64,000 nucleotides of DNA, from NCBI GenBank assembly GCA_963741315.1, contig CAVUHK010000008.1:682001-746000 (forward strand). The letters are read 5' to 3'. Source of the stretch: PALSA-1003 sp963741315. Its GTDB lineage: Bacteria > Pseudomonadota > Gammaproteobacteria > Burkholderiales > Casimicrobiaceae. Numbering within the stretch: position 1 is the stretch's first letter; every line of letters starts with the position of its first letter. The position numbers and the translations under genes are program-made. Positions 1 to 7,476 of this stretch are shown piece by piece. A model generated the notes under the pieces. It was not told the DNA's origin. It ran no database searches and was given only the letters and a program-made list of their open reading frames with translations.

Positions 1-802
1 CGTCGCAATGCAGGCTCGCCTCGTTGCCGCGCAGAAGCACGATCTCGATTGCGGCACTGTCGCGTACAACGGTCGGACGGTTGGTGAACGCATGCGGCGC
101 GACCGGCACGAGCAGGATCGCGGGCACTTCGGGATCGACGATCGGACCCAGCGCGGACAGCGCGTACGCGGTCGAGCCGGTGGGCGTGGCAACGATCAGG
201 CCGTCGGCGCGCATGGCGTATACGAAGCGTCCGTCGATCGCGACCGCGCAATCAATCATGCCGCCTTGTGCGCCGCGATTCACGACGACGTCGTTCAACG
301 CTTCGGCGCGCTCGCTTGCTCCGGACTTGCGTGTGAGCGTGGCGCTGAGCAGCGTCCGCGTTTCCTCGACGTACGCGCCGGAGAGCATGGCGCCGAGTAC
401 GGATTCCATCTCGGCGACAGGAACGTCGGTCAGGAATCCGAGTCGTCCCTGGTTGACGCCGATCAGCGGCACACCGAAAGGCGCGAGCTGGCGCGCGATC
501 GCGAGCATGGTGCCATCGCCGCCGACGACGATCGCCAGCTGCGCGATGCTCCCGAGCTCACCGGTGGGCGCGGTCGGGTAGCCTTGCAATGGCGTGTCCC
601 GGGCCGTCGCTGCGTCCAGAACCACGCGATGACCGCGCGCGGCCAGGAACTTGGCAAGGCGGCCCAGCGGTTCGGCGATCCCCGGGGAGGCATGGCGCCC
701 GACCAGGGCGATGGTGGGGAAGGCCCCAAGGGTAACGCTCAGTTGATTACCTCCGTGCTTCGCACTCCGGTATTCGCCCTCGGGACGGCCCTTCGCGCTC
801 AT
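1..802 (-). CDS. nadK: NAD kinase, 3' end beyond the window
   Basis: NAD kinase phosphorylates NAD to NADP in the cytosol. The minus strand reads through the diagnostic GGDGTML loop (VVGGDGTMLAIARQL) followed by GVNQGRLGFLTD, both hallmark NadK motifs. The C-terminus lies outside the window, so about 267 codons are visible. The start is uncertain. An in-frame ATG lies at 802, only 20 bp from the divergent hrcA, and has no ribosome binding site. Typical NadK proteins begin near the later ALVGRH segment. A CTG at 742 is preceded six bases upstream by GGAGGT and would leave room for two divergent promoters. The family assignment is secure; the start is not. Confidence 0.93.
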   Translation of the reverse strand, partial: MSAKGRPEGEYRSAKHGGNQLSVTLGAFPTIALVGRHASPGIAEPLGRLAKFLAARGHRVVLDAATARDTPLQGYPTAPTGELGSIAQLAIVVGGDGTMLAIARQLAPFGVPLIGVNQGRLGFLTDVPVAEMESVLGAMLSGAYVEETRTLLSATLTRKSGASERAEALNDVVVNRGAQGGMIDCAVAIDGRFVYAMRADGLIVATPTGSTAYALSALGPIVDPEVPAILLVPVAPHAFTNRPTVVRDSAAIEIVLLRGNEASLHCD

Positions 803-822
803 GGCCGGGATTAAAGCATAAA

Positions 823-1863
823 ATGGCCTCTATGCTTGACCCCCGCGCGCAACACCTGCTGAAGTCGCTTATCGAGCGCTACATTGCCGATGGCCAGCCG
901 GTGGGCTCGCGCGTGCTGTCGCGCCAATCGGGGCTGGAACTGTCGCCCGCGACGATTCGCAACGTGATGGCCGACCTGGAAGAGATGGGCTTCATCGCCA
1001 GCCCGCACACGTCGGCGGGCCGCGTGCCTACACCCAAAGGCTATCGCTTCTTCGTCGACAGCCTGCTGGTCGTCAAGCCGCTCGACCAGGGCGAGATCGA
1101 CGATCTGCACGACCAGCTCAACGCCGATCGCCCGCAGACGCTGGTCAACAGCGCCGCGCAATTGCTGTCGCATCTGACGCAGTTCGCGGGCGTGGTGGCG
1201 ACGCCGCGCCGACGCGAAGCCTCGTTTCGACACATGGAATTCCTGCGCCTGTCCGAACGGCGGGTGCTGCTGATCATCGTCACGCCCGAAGGCGACGTGC
1301 AGAACCGCATCCTTCATACGGACAAGGCATACACGCAGGCGCAACTGATCGAGGCGTCGAATTTCTTCAATCGCCAGTACGCCGGACAACCCTTTCGCGC
1401 GATTCGCGCGCTACTGGCCGACGAACTCAAGCAGCTGCGCGAGGATGTCGTGGGGCTGATGACGGCGGCGGTCGACGCGGGCAACGACGCGCTCAACGAC
1501 AGCGGCGAGACGCTGGTCGTCTCGGGCGAGCGCAACCTGCTCTCGGCGGGCGATCTCGCGTCGAACATCGATCGCATGCGCCGGCTGTTCGAGACCTTCG
1601 AGCAGAAGACGTCGCTGCTGCATCTGCTCGATCTGTCCCAGAAGGCGCACGGCGTGCACCTGTTCATCGGCGGCGAATCAGGAATCGCATCGCTCGACGA
1701 GTGCAGCGTCATCACCGCACCCTACGAGGTCGACGGACAGGTCATCGGCACACTGGGCGTGATCGGTCCCACGCGGATGGCCTACGAGCGCGTGATCCCG
1801 ATCGTCGACGTCACCGCCAAGCTGCTGTCCAACGCGCTCACGCTGCAGGTCAACGAACGATGA
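823..1863 (+). CDS. hrcA: Heat-inducible transcription repressor HrcA
   Basis: HrcA represses class I heat-shock genes by binding CIRCE operators and is itself kept active by GroEL. The 346-residue protein has the expected N-terminal winged helix (ERYIADGQPVGSR, LSPATIRNVMADLEEMG, TSAGRVPT) and the C-terminal family domain ending in YERVIPIVDVTAKLLS. Translation may begin at 823 or at the ATG three codons later (832), since homologues usually start MLDPRAQ; neither has a clear Shine-Dalgarno. It overlaps the next gene by four bases (ATGA). I see no CIRCE element in the window, so its targets here are probably elsewhere, while grpE and dnaK carry sigma-32 promoters. Confidence 0.96.
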   Translation: MASMLDPRAQHLLKSLIERYIADGQPVGSRVLSRQSGLELSPATIRNVMADLEEMGFIASPHTSAGRVPTPKGYRFFVDSLLVVKPLDQGEIDDLHDQLNADRPQTLVNSAAQLLSHLTQFAGVVATPRRREASFRHMEFLRLSERRVLLIIVTPEGDVQNRILHTDKAYTQAQLIEASNFFNRQYAGQPFRAIRALLADELKQLREDVVGLMTAAVDAGNDALNDSGETLVVSGERNLLSAGDLASNIDRMRRLFETFEQKTSLLHLLDLSQKAHGVHLFIGGESGIASLDECSVITAPYEVDGQVIGTLGVIGPTRMAYERVIPIVDVTAKLLSNALTLQVNER

Positions 1864-2336
1864 GCGGTGCCGCGAACGCGGCGCTGATCGGGCGCTTCTA
1901 CGCCGCATTCGCGCGCCGCGACGCTACGGGCATGAACGCCTGCTACCACGCGAACGCGACTTTTTCGGACCCGGTGTTCCCTGCACTCGACGCTCTCGGT
2001 ATTGCGACCATGTGGCGCATGCTCTGCGAGCGGGGCAAGGACCTCGCCATCGTCGCCTCTGACATTGTCGCTGACGAAACGACGGGGCACGCACACTGGG
2101 TCGCAGACTACACGTTCAGTGGCACGGGACGCCACGTCACCAATCGCATCGACGCCACGTTCGAATTCCGCGATGGCCTGATCGCGCGCCACGTCGACCG
2201 CTTCAGCCTGTGGCGCTGGGCCGGCATGGCGCTCGGCGCCAAGGGCGTGCTGCTGGGCTGGCTGCCGCCGGTGCGCAGCGCGATTCGCGCACAGGCAGCG
2301 CGCGCGCTCGCCGCCTACGCGGCGAAGTCGGACTGA
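1860..2336 (+). CDS. SnoaL/NTF2-like domain protein
   Basis: A 158-residue protein of the NTF2-like (SnoaL) cone fold. It starts with a helix (AALIGRFYAAFARRDATGMNACY), then the usual pattern of a small, possibly ligand-binding or enzymatic domain: HANATFSDPVFP, a central HWVADYTFSGTGRHVTN strand pair, and FRDGLIARHVDRFSLWRW. The substrate cannot be told from sequence. Its start overlaps the hrcA stop by four bases and its stop is two bases before the hemH start, so it is translationally coupled inside this operon. No link to heme synthesis or chaperones is known to me. Confidence 0.8.
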   Translation: MSGAANAALIGRFYAAFARRDATGMNACYHANATFSDPVFPALDALGIATMWRMLCERGKDLAIVASDIVADETTGHAHWVADYTFSGTGRHVTNRIDATFEFRDGLIARHVDRFSLWRWAGMALGAKGVLLGWLPPVRSAIRAQAARALAAYAAKSD

Positions 2337-2338
2337 AC

Positions 2339-3448
2339 ATGGAGGGGTTGCCGGAGCCCGCGTTCGCGCACGATCGTGCCGCCAGGCTTGGTGTGCTGCT
2401 TGTCAATCTCGGTACGCCGGACGCGCCAACGACCGCCGCGGTGCGCCGCTACCTCAAGCAATTCCTGTCCGATCCGCGCGTGGTCGAAATCCCCGCGATT
2501 GTCTGGAAGCCGTTCCTGCACGGCGTCATCCTCAACGTGCGGCCCGCGAAATCGGCGCAACGCTACGCGTCGATCTGGACCAAGGACGGCTCGCCGCTTC
2601 TGGTGCACAGCCAGCGACAGAAGACGCTGCTGATGGGCTATCTCGGCCAGCGGCTCAAGGAACTGGGCTTGCCGTCCGACTATGCGCGCATCGAACTCGG
2701 CATGCGCTACGGCGAGCCCTCGATCGAGCACGCTCTGAAAAAGCTCAAGGGCGACGGTTGCGAGCGCATCCTGCTGCTGCCGTTGTATCCGCAGTATTCG
2801 GCAAGCACGACCGCCTCCGCGCTCGATGCCGTCTTCGGCGGCCTTTCGCGCATGCGCCGCGTCCCGGCGCTGCGGGTGGTCGATGCGTACCACGACGATC
2901 GCGGGTACATCGTCGCGTTGGCGCAGAGCATCAACGATTACTGGGTGAAGAACGGCCGGCCCAACAAGCTGGTGCTGTCGTTTCATGGTGTGCCACGGCG
3001 CAGCCTCGATCAGGGCGATCCCTATCACTGCCAGTGCCAAAAAACGGGCAGGCTGCTGGCCGCCGAGCTGGGCCTGCGCAATGAGCAATACGTGATCACC
3101 TTCCAGTCCCGATTCGGCCGCGCGGCATGGCTCACGCCGTATACCGAGCCAACGCTGGTAGCGCTGGCCAAGGAAGGCATGCGCCGGGTCGACGTCGCGT
3201 GCCCGGGATTCGTCAGCGATTGCCTGGAGACGCTGGAGGAAATCGCCCAGGAAGGGCAGGTCGCGTTCCTCCGGGCCGGCGGCAAGGAGTTTCACTACAT
3301 TCCCTGCCTGAACGAGCGACCCGCCTGGATCGCGGCGATGGCCGACCTGGCGGTGCGCAACCTCCAGGGCTGGCTTGAACCGCCGGCCGACGCCGCGGAG
3401 CGCGAACAGCGGTTGGCGAGGGCAAAAGGCCTGGGAGCGGGCAGCTAA
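2339..3448 (+). CDS. hemH: Ferrochelatase
   Basis: Ferrochelatase inserts Fe(II) into protoporphyrin IX, the last step of protoheme synthesis, at the cytoplasmic membrane face. The 369-residue product carries the N-terminal GVLLVNLGTPDAPT strand, the LPLYPQYSASTT motif, the active-site SFHGVPRRSLDQGDPYH segment containing the conserved histidine, and a C-terminal VACPGFVSDCLETLEEI region. I chose the ATG at 2339 (MEGLPEPAF) because it lies directly after the previous stop. Placement between hrcA and grpE is common in Betaproteobacteria. Confidence 0.97.
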   Translation: MEGLPEPAFAHDRAARLGVLLVNLGTPDAPTTAAVRRYLKQFLSDPRVVEIPAIVWKPFLHGVILNVRPAKSAQRYASIWTKDGSPLLVHSQRQKTLLMGYLGQRLKELGLPSDYARIELGMRYGEPSIEHALKKLKGDGCERILLLPLYPQYSASTTASALDAVFGGLSRMRRVPALRVVDAYHDDRGYIVALAQSINDYWVKNGRPNKLVLSFHGVPRRSLDQGDPYHCQCQKTGRLLAAELGLRNEQYVITFQSRFGRAAWLTPYTEPTLVALAKEGMRRVDVACPGFVSDCLETLEEIAQEGQVAFLRAGGKEFHYIPCLNERPAWIAAMADLAVRNLQGWLEPPADAAEREQRLARAKGLGAGS

Positions 3449-3453
3449 TACCC

Positions 3454-3481
3454 CTTGAAACGCGCAGAAACGGCCGCATTT
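3454..3481 (+). promoter_or_regulatory. Sigma-32 heat-shock promoter of grpE
   Basis: CTTGAAA (3454-3460), a 13-bp spacer, then CCGCATTT (3474-3481) closely match the sigma-32 consensus CTTGAAA-N(11-16)-CCCCATNT. The element begins five bases after the hemH stop and lies upstream of the grpE ATG at 3509. This rules out the longer reading that would begin at TTG 3455, inside the -35 box. Confidence 0.82.
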
Positions 3482-3508
3482 GTTCAGGATGCCGTCAAGG
3501 AACCCGTT

Positions 3509-4081
3509 ATGAGCAACATTCCCGATCAAAATAGTCAGGCTTCTTCTCCCGAGCTCGACCCCAGCGCAAACGGGGCACCGGAAGGCGTCGGCGAGGCCGA
3601 CCCGGGTGCGCAATTGCGCAAGGTCGAGGCCGAAGCCGCCGAACTCAAGGACGCCTGGCTGCGCGCGAAGGCGGAGACCGACAATGTCCGCAAGCAAGGG
3701 CAGAACGATGTCGCCAAGGCGCACAAGTACGCCGTCGAGCGCTTTGCCCAGGAATTGCTGACCGTCAAGGATGCGTTGGAACAGACGCTGGCCACACCGG
3801 CGGCGACGACCGACACGCTGCGCGACGGCGTCGCCCTGACCCTCAAGAACCTCCAGGCAGCCTTCGACAAGGCGCAGATCGTCGACGTCAATCCGGTCGA
3901 CGAAAAGTACGATCCGCACCGCCACCAGGCGATGACCATGATCGAGTCCGACAAGCCGGCGGGCACCGTCGTCCAGGTATTCCAGAAGGGGTACCTGCTC
4001 CACGACCGCTTGCTGCGGCCGGCGCTGGTCGCCGTCGCCAAGGCGCGTGCGGACGCGCCAGCGGGTCCGGCAGGCGCTTGA
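3509..4081 (+). CDS. grpE: Nucleotide exchange factor GrpE
   Basis: GrpE releases ADP from DnaK and acts as a thermosensor of the Hsp70 cycle. The 190-residue protein has a polar N-terminus, a long helix (residues about 35-90, LKDAWLRAKAETDNVRKQ) that would form the dimer coiled coil, and the C-terminal beta wing (DPHRHQAMTMIES, GTVVQVFQKGYLLHDRLLRPA). The ATG at 3509 is chosen because it has AAGGAA upstream at good spacing and sits about 20 nt after the predicted sigma-32 start. The dnaK promoter overlaps its stop codon. Confidence 0.96.
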   Translation: MSNIPDQNSQASSPELDPSANGAPEGVGEADPGAQLRKVEAEAAELKDAWLRAKAETDNVRKQGQNDVAKAHKYAVERFAQELLTVKDALEQTLATPAATTDTLRDGVALTLKNLQAAFDKAQIVDVNPVDEKYDPHRHQAMTMIESDKPAGTVVQVFQKGYLLHDRLLRPALVAVAKARADAPAGPAGA

Positions 4082-4105
4082 ACAGGCTGCAGAAAATCCC
4101 CATAT
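4077..4105 (+). promoter_or_regulatory. Sigma-32 heat-shock promoter of dnaK
   Basis: CTTGAAC (4077-4083), a 14-bp spacer, then CCCCATAT (4098-4105) match the sigma-32 consensus almost perfectly in the -10 box. The -35 box overlaps the last codons of grpE. Transcription would start near 4112, leaving a leader of roughly 30 nt before the dnaK ATG at 4145, which has AAAGGAA as ribosome binding site. Confidence 0.85.
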
Positions 4106-4144
4106 AGCCATCAGTCAAATCAATTCAGGAACAAAGGAATCAAC

Positions 4145-6085
4145 ATGGGCAAGATCATCGGCATCGACCTCGGCACGACCAACAGCTGCGTCGCCATCAT
4201 GGAAGGCGGCCAACCCAAGGTCATCGAGAACTCCGAAGGCGCGCGCACCACGCCCTCGGTCGTCGCGTATGCGGAAGACGGCGAGATCCTCGTCGGCGCA
4301 CCCGCGAAGCGGCAGGCGGTCACCAACGCCAAGAACACCATCTACGCGGTCAAGCGGCTGATCGGCCGCCGCTTCGAGGAAAAGGAAGTCCAGAAGGACA
4401 TCTCGCTGATGCCCTACAAGATCGTCAAGGCAGACAACGGCGACGCGTGGGTTGAAGTGCGCAGCAAGAAGATCGCACCGCAGCAGGTCTCCGCGGAAAT
4501 CCTGCGCAAGATGAAGAAGACCGCCGAGGACTATCTCGGTGAGGAAGTCACCGAGGCGGTGATCACGGTCCCGGCGTACTTCAACGACTCGCAACGCCAG
4601 GCGACCAAGGACGCGGGCAAGATCGCGGGCCTCGAGGTCAAGCGGATCATCAACGAGCCGACCGCAGCGGCTCTTGCCTTCGGCCTCGACAAGAAAGAGG
4701 GCGACCGCAAGATCGCCGTCTACGACCTCGGTGGCGGCACTTTCGACATTTCGATCATCGAGATCGCCAACGTCGACGGCGAGCACCAGTTCGAAGTCCT
4801 GTCGACCAATGGCGACACCTTCCTGGGCGGCGAAGACTTCGACCAGCGCCTGATCGACTACATCGTCACCGAATACAAGAAGGAATCCGGCGTCGACCTG
4901 AAGAACGACGTGCTGGCGCTGCAGCGGCTCAAGGACTCGGCCGAGAAGGCCAAGATCGAACTGTCGTCGTCGCAGCAGACCGAGATCAACCTGCCGTACA
5001 TCACCGCCGACCAGTCCGGTCCGAAGCATCTGGCGATGAAGATCACCAGGGCGAAGTTCGAGTCGCTGGTCGAGGAATTGATCGCGCGCACCATCGAGCC
5101 GTGCCGTATCGCGATCAAGGACGCGGGCGTCAAGCTCTCGGACATTTCCGACGTCATCCTGGTGGGCGGCCAGACCCGCATGCCCAAGGTGCAGGACAAG
5201 GTGAAGGAGTTCTTCGGCAAGGAGCCGCGCAAGGATGTGAACCCCGACGAAGCGGTCGCGGTCGGCGCGGCGATCCAGGGCGGCGTGCTCAAGGGCGACG
5301 TCAAGGACGTGCTGCTGCTCGACGTGACGCCGTTGTCGCTGGGCATCGAAACGCTGGGCTCGGTCATGACCAAACTCATCCAGAAGAACACGACCATACC
5401 GACCAAGGCGCAACAGGTCTTCTCGACCGCGGACGACAACCAGTCGGCGGTGACCATTCACGTGCTGCAGGGCGAGCGCGACGTCGCGTCGGGCAACAAG
5501 AGCCTCGGCCAGTTCAACCTGGAAGGCATTCCGCCGTCGCCACGCGGCATGCCGCAGATCGAGGTCACGTTCGACATCGACGCCAACGGCATCCTGCACG
5601 TGTCGGCCAAGGACAAGGCGACCGGCAAGGAAAACAAGATCACCATCAAGGCGAGCTCGGGCTTAAACGAGGCCGAGATCGAGCGCATGGTGAAGGACGC
5701 CGAAGCGCACGCCGAGGAAGACAAGAAGCTGCTCGAAGTCGTCCAGGCACGCAACAACCTCGATGCGATGACGCACAGCGTGAAGAAGTCGCTGACCGAG
5801 TACGGCGACAAGGTCGACGCCGAGGAAAAGGGCAAGATCGAGGCCGCGCTCAAGGATGCCGAGGATTTGCTGAAGGAAAAGGACGCCGGCAAGGACGCGC
5901 TCGAAGCGAAGGCGCAGGCGCTGATGACCGCGTCGCAGAAGCTGGGCGAGGCGATGTACGCCAAGACGCAAGCGGATGCCGAAGCGGCGGGCGCCGGTGC
6001 GGGCGCGGGCGCCAGCGAGGCGAAGGGCCAGAACGAAGAGAAGGTCGTTGACGCGGAGTTCACGGAAGTCAAAGACAAGAAGTGA
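4145..6085 (+). CDS. dnaK: Molecular chaperone DnaK (Hsp70)
   Basis: Cytosolic ATP-dependent chaperone. The 646-residue protein is the usual DnaK length. It opens with the phosphate-1 loop IGIDLGTTNSCVA, has VPAYFNDSQRQATKDAG, the DLGGGTFDISI phosphate-2 motif near residue 196, the linker region VLLLDVTPLSLGIETLG, a substrate-binding beta domain, and an alanine/glycine-rich tail ending EEKVVDAEFTEVKDKK, the EEVD-like end of bacterial DnaK. It works with GrpE upstream and DnaJ downstream. A sigma-32 promoter lies just before it. Confidence 0.99.
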   Translation: MGKIIGIDLGTTNSCVAIMEGGQPKVIENSEGARTTPSVVAYAEDGEILVGAPAKRQAVTNAKNTIYAVKRLIGRRFEEKEVQKDISLMPYKIVKADNGDAWVEVRSKKIAPQQVSAEILRKMKKTAEDYLGEEVTEAVITVPAYFNDSQRQATKDAGKIAGLEVKRIINEPTAAALAFGLDKKEGDRKIAVYDLGGGTFDISIIEIANVDGEHQFEVLSTNGDTFLGGEDFDQRLIDYIVTEYKKESGVDLKNDVLALQRLKDSAEKAKIELSSSQQTEINLPYITADQSGPKHLAMKITRAKFESLVEELIARTIEPCRIAIKDAGVKLSDISDVILVGGQTRMPKVQDKVKEFFGKEPRKDVNPDEAVAVGAAIQGGVLKGDVKDVLLLDVTPLSLGIETLGSVMTKLIQKNTTIPTKAQQVFSTADDNQSAVTIHVLQGERDVASGNKSLGQFNLEGIPPSPRGMPQIEVTFDIDANGILHVSAKDKATGKENKITIKASSGLNEAEIERMVKDAEAHAEEDKKLLEVVQARNNLDAMTHSVKKSLTEYGDKVDAEEKGKIEAALKDAEDLLKEKDAGKDALEAKAQALMTASQKLGEAMYAKTQADAEAAGAGAGAGASEAKGQNEEKVVDAEFTEVKDKK

Positions 6086-6207
6086 TATTGCGTCACGCCG
6101 AACTTGCGTCGGAGAGTCACTGATTTATTGGCGCGGCGCGACGCAATATCTGGCCGAGTTGAAGTGGGCGCCTCATTGGCAAAATCGGGCGCCCCTTGAC
6201 TCGGCCA
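6084..6207 (+). promoter_or_regulatory. Structured dnaK-dnaJ intergenic region, two consecutive stems
   Basis: The 165-bp spacer holds two back-to-back inverted repeats. The first is an exact 11-bp pair, GATATTGCGTC (6084-6094, starting in the dnaK stop codon) and its complement GACGCAATATC (6140-6150). The second follows at once: TGGCCGAGT (6151-6159) pairs with ACTCGGCCA (6199-6207), and inside it GGGCGCC (6166-6172) pairs with GGCGCCC (6188-6194), giving a long stem with a small bulge and a 15-nt loop. No U-tract follows the second stem, so it is not a simple intrinsic terminator. It may set the dnaK:dnaJ ratio by attenuation, processing or 3'-end protection. Confidence 0.7.
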
Positions 6208-6250
6208 TTTGCACGTATGGCGCTTGCTGAGCGCTGCTAGGGGCATATTG

Positions 6251-7396
6251 ATGGCTAAGCGCGACTACTACACGACACTCGGCGTCAATCGCGACGCTTC
6301 CGAAGAGGACATCAAGAAGTCCTATCGCAAGCTGGCGATGAAGCATCATCCGGACCGCAATCCGGACAACAAGCAATCCGAGGATAAATTCAAGGAGGCC
6401 AAGGAAGCCTACGAAGTGCTCTCGGACGCGAGGAAGCGCGCGGCCTACGATCAGTTCGGGCACGCCGGCGTCGACGCGTCGGCGGGCTTTGGCGCCGGCG
6501 CGCGCGGTTTTGGCGGCCAGGAAGGCTTCGGCGGCTTCGCCGATGCCTTCGGCGACATCTTCGGCGACATCTTCAACTCCGGTGGCGGACGCGGGCGCGG
6601 CAGCGGCGTGTATCGCGGCGCCGACCTGCGCTACAACCTCGAACTCACGCTCGAGGAAGCGGCGCGCGGCACCGAGGCCAAGATCCGCATTCCCACGCTC
6701 GAGGAATGCGCGACCTGCCACGGCAGTGGCGCCAAGCCGGGAACGCAACCCAAGACTTGCCCGAGCTGTCATGGCCAGGGACAGGTGCGCGTGTCTCAGG
6801 GCTTCTTCTCGGTGCAGCAGACCTGCCCGCAATGCCGCGGGACGGGCAAGATCATTCCCGAGCCCTGCGCCACGTGCAGCGGCGCCGGACGGGTGAAGAA
6901 GCACAAGACGCTGTCGGTGAAGATTCCGCAGGGCGTCGATCAGGATGACCGCATCCGCCTGACCGGCGAAGGCGAGGCGGGTCTCAACGGCGGCCCGACC
7001 GGCGACTTGTATGTAGTGATCACTCTCAAGCCGCATGCGGTGTTCCAGCGCGAGAACAGCGATCTGCATTGCGAAATGCCGATCTCGTTCGCCACTGCGG
7101 CGCTGGGCGGCGAGATCGAGATCCCGACGCTCGACGGTCACGCCAACATCAAGATCCCGGCCGAAACCCAGACCGGTCAAGTGTTCCGGTTGCGCAACAA
7201 GGGTATCAAGTCGGTGCGCAGCAGCGTGCACGGCGACCTGTTTTGCCACGTCGCCATCGAGACGCCGGTCAAGCTCACCGCGAAGCAGCGCGAACTGCTG
7301 CGCGAGTTCGAGGCGATCAACGCGGAAGATCCGGCGCGGCACAATCCGAAGGCCAAGAACTGGTTCGACCACGTCAAGGAATTCTTCGGATCGTAA
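6251..7396 (+). CDS. dnaJ: Chaperone protein DnaJ (Hsp40)
   Basis: Co-chaperone that delivers substrates to DnaK and stimulates its ATPase. The 381-residue protein has the J-domain with the HPD tripeptide (MKHHPDRNPDN, about residue 33), a glycine/phenylalanine-rich linker, four CxxCxGxG zinc repeats (CATCHGSG, CPSCHGQG, CPQCRGTG, CATCSGAG) and C-terminal substrate-binding domains. The start MAKRDYYTTLGV at 6251 matches the family. A REP-like repeat pair begins five bases after its stop. Confidence 0.98.
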   Translation: MAKRDYYTTLGVNRDASEEDIKKSYRKLAMKHHPDRNPDNKQSEDKFKEAKEAYEVLSDARKRAAYDQFGHAGVDASAGFGAGARGFGGQEGFGGFADAFGDIFGDIFNSGGGRGRGSGVYRGADLRYNLELTLEEAARGTEAKIRIPTLEECATCHGSGAKPGTQPKTCPSCHGQGQVRVSQGFFSVQQTCPQCRGTGKIIPEPCATCSGAGRVKKHKTLSVKIPQGVDQDDRIRLTGEGEAGLNGGPTGDLYVVITLKPHAVFQRENSDLHCEMPISFATAALGGEIEIPTLDGHANIKIPAETQTGQVFRLRNKGIKSVRSSVHGDLFCHVAIETPVKLTAKQRELLREFEAINAEDPARHNPKAKNWFDHVKEFFGS

Positions 7397-7400
7397 ATCC

Positions 7401-7470
7401 CGTCATTCCCGCGAAAGCGGGAATCCAGCGACTTTGAACGCCACTGGGTCCCCGCGTTCGCGGGGACGAC
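7401..7470. repeat. REP-like inverted palindrome pair, copy 1
   Basis: Two palindromic units face each other: 7401-7428 contains ATTCCCGCGAAAGCGGGAAT and ends in CCAG, while 7444-7470 begins with CTGGG and contains TCCCCGCGTTCGCGGGGA. Each folds alone into a GC-rich hairpin with a GAAA or GTTC-type loop, and the two are inverted relative to each other. The unit lies between dnaJ and the flavoprotein gene. Related pairs occur at 17938-18013 and 21926-22027. Confidence 0.85.
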
Positions 7471-7476
7471 GTCGAT

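Noticed and set aside
2315..4111. 598-codon minus-strand frame over hemH and grpE
   Set aside because: Shadow of two well-identified genes; no protein-family pattern.
4115..5599. Long minus-strand open frame (494 codons) opposite dnaK
   Set aside because: Arginine/aspartate/leucine-rich translation typical of the antisense of a GC-rich gene, with no motif. dnaK on the other strand is unmistakable.
6195..6210. CTTGACT...CCATTT upstream of dnaJ as a third sigma-32 promoter
   Set aside because: The spacing is only a few bases, far below the 11-16 bp required.
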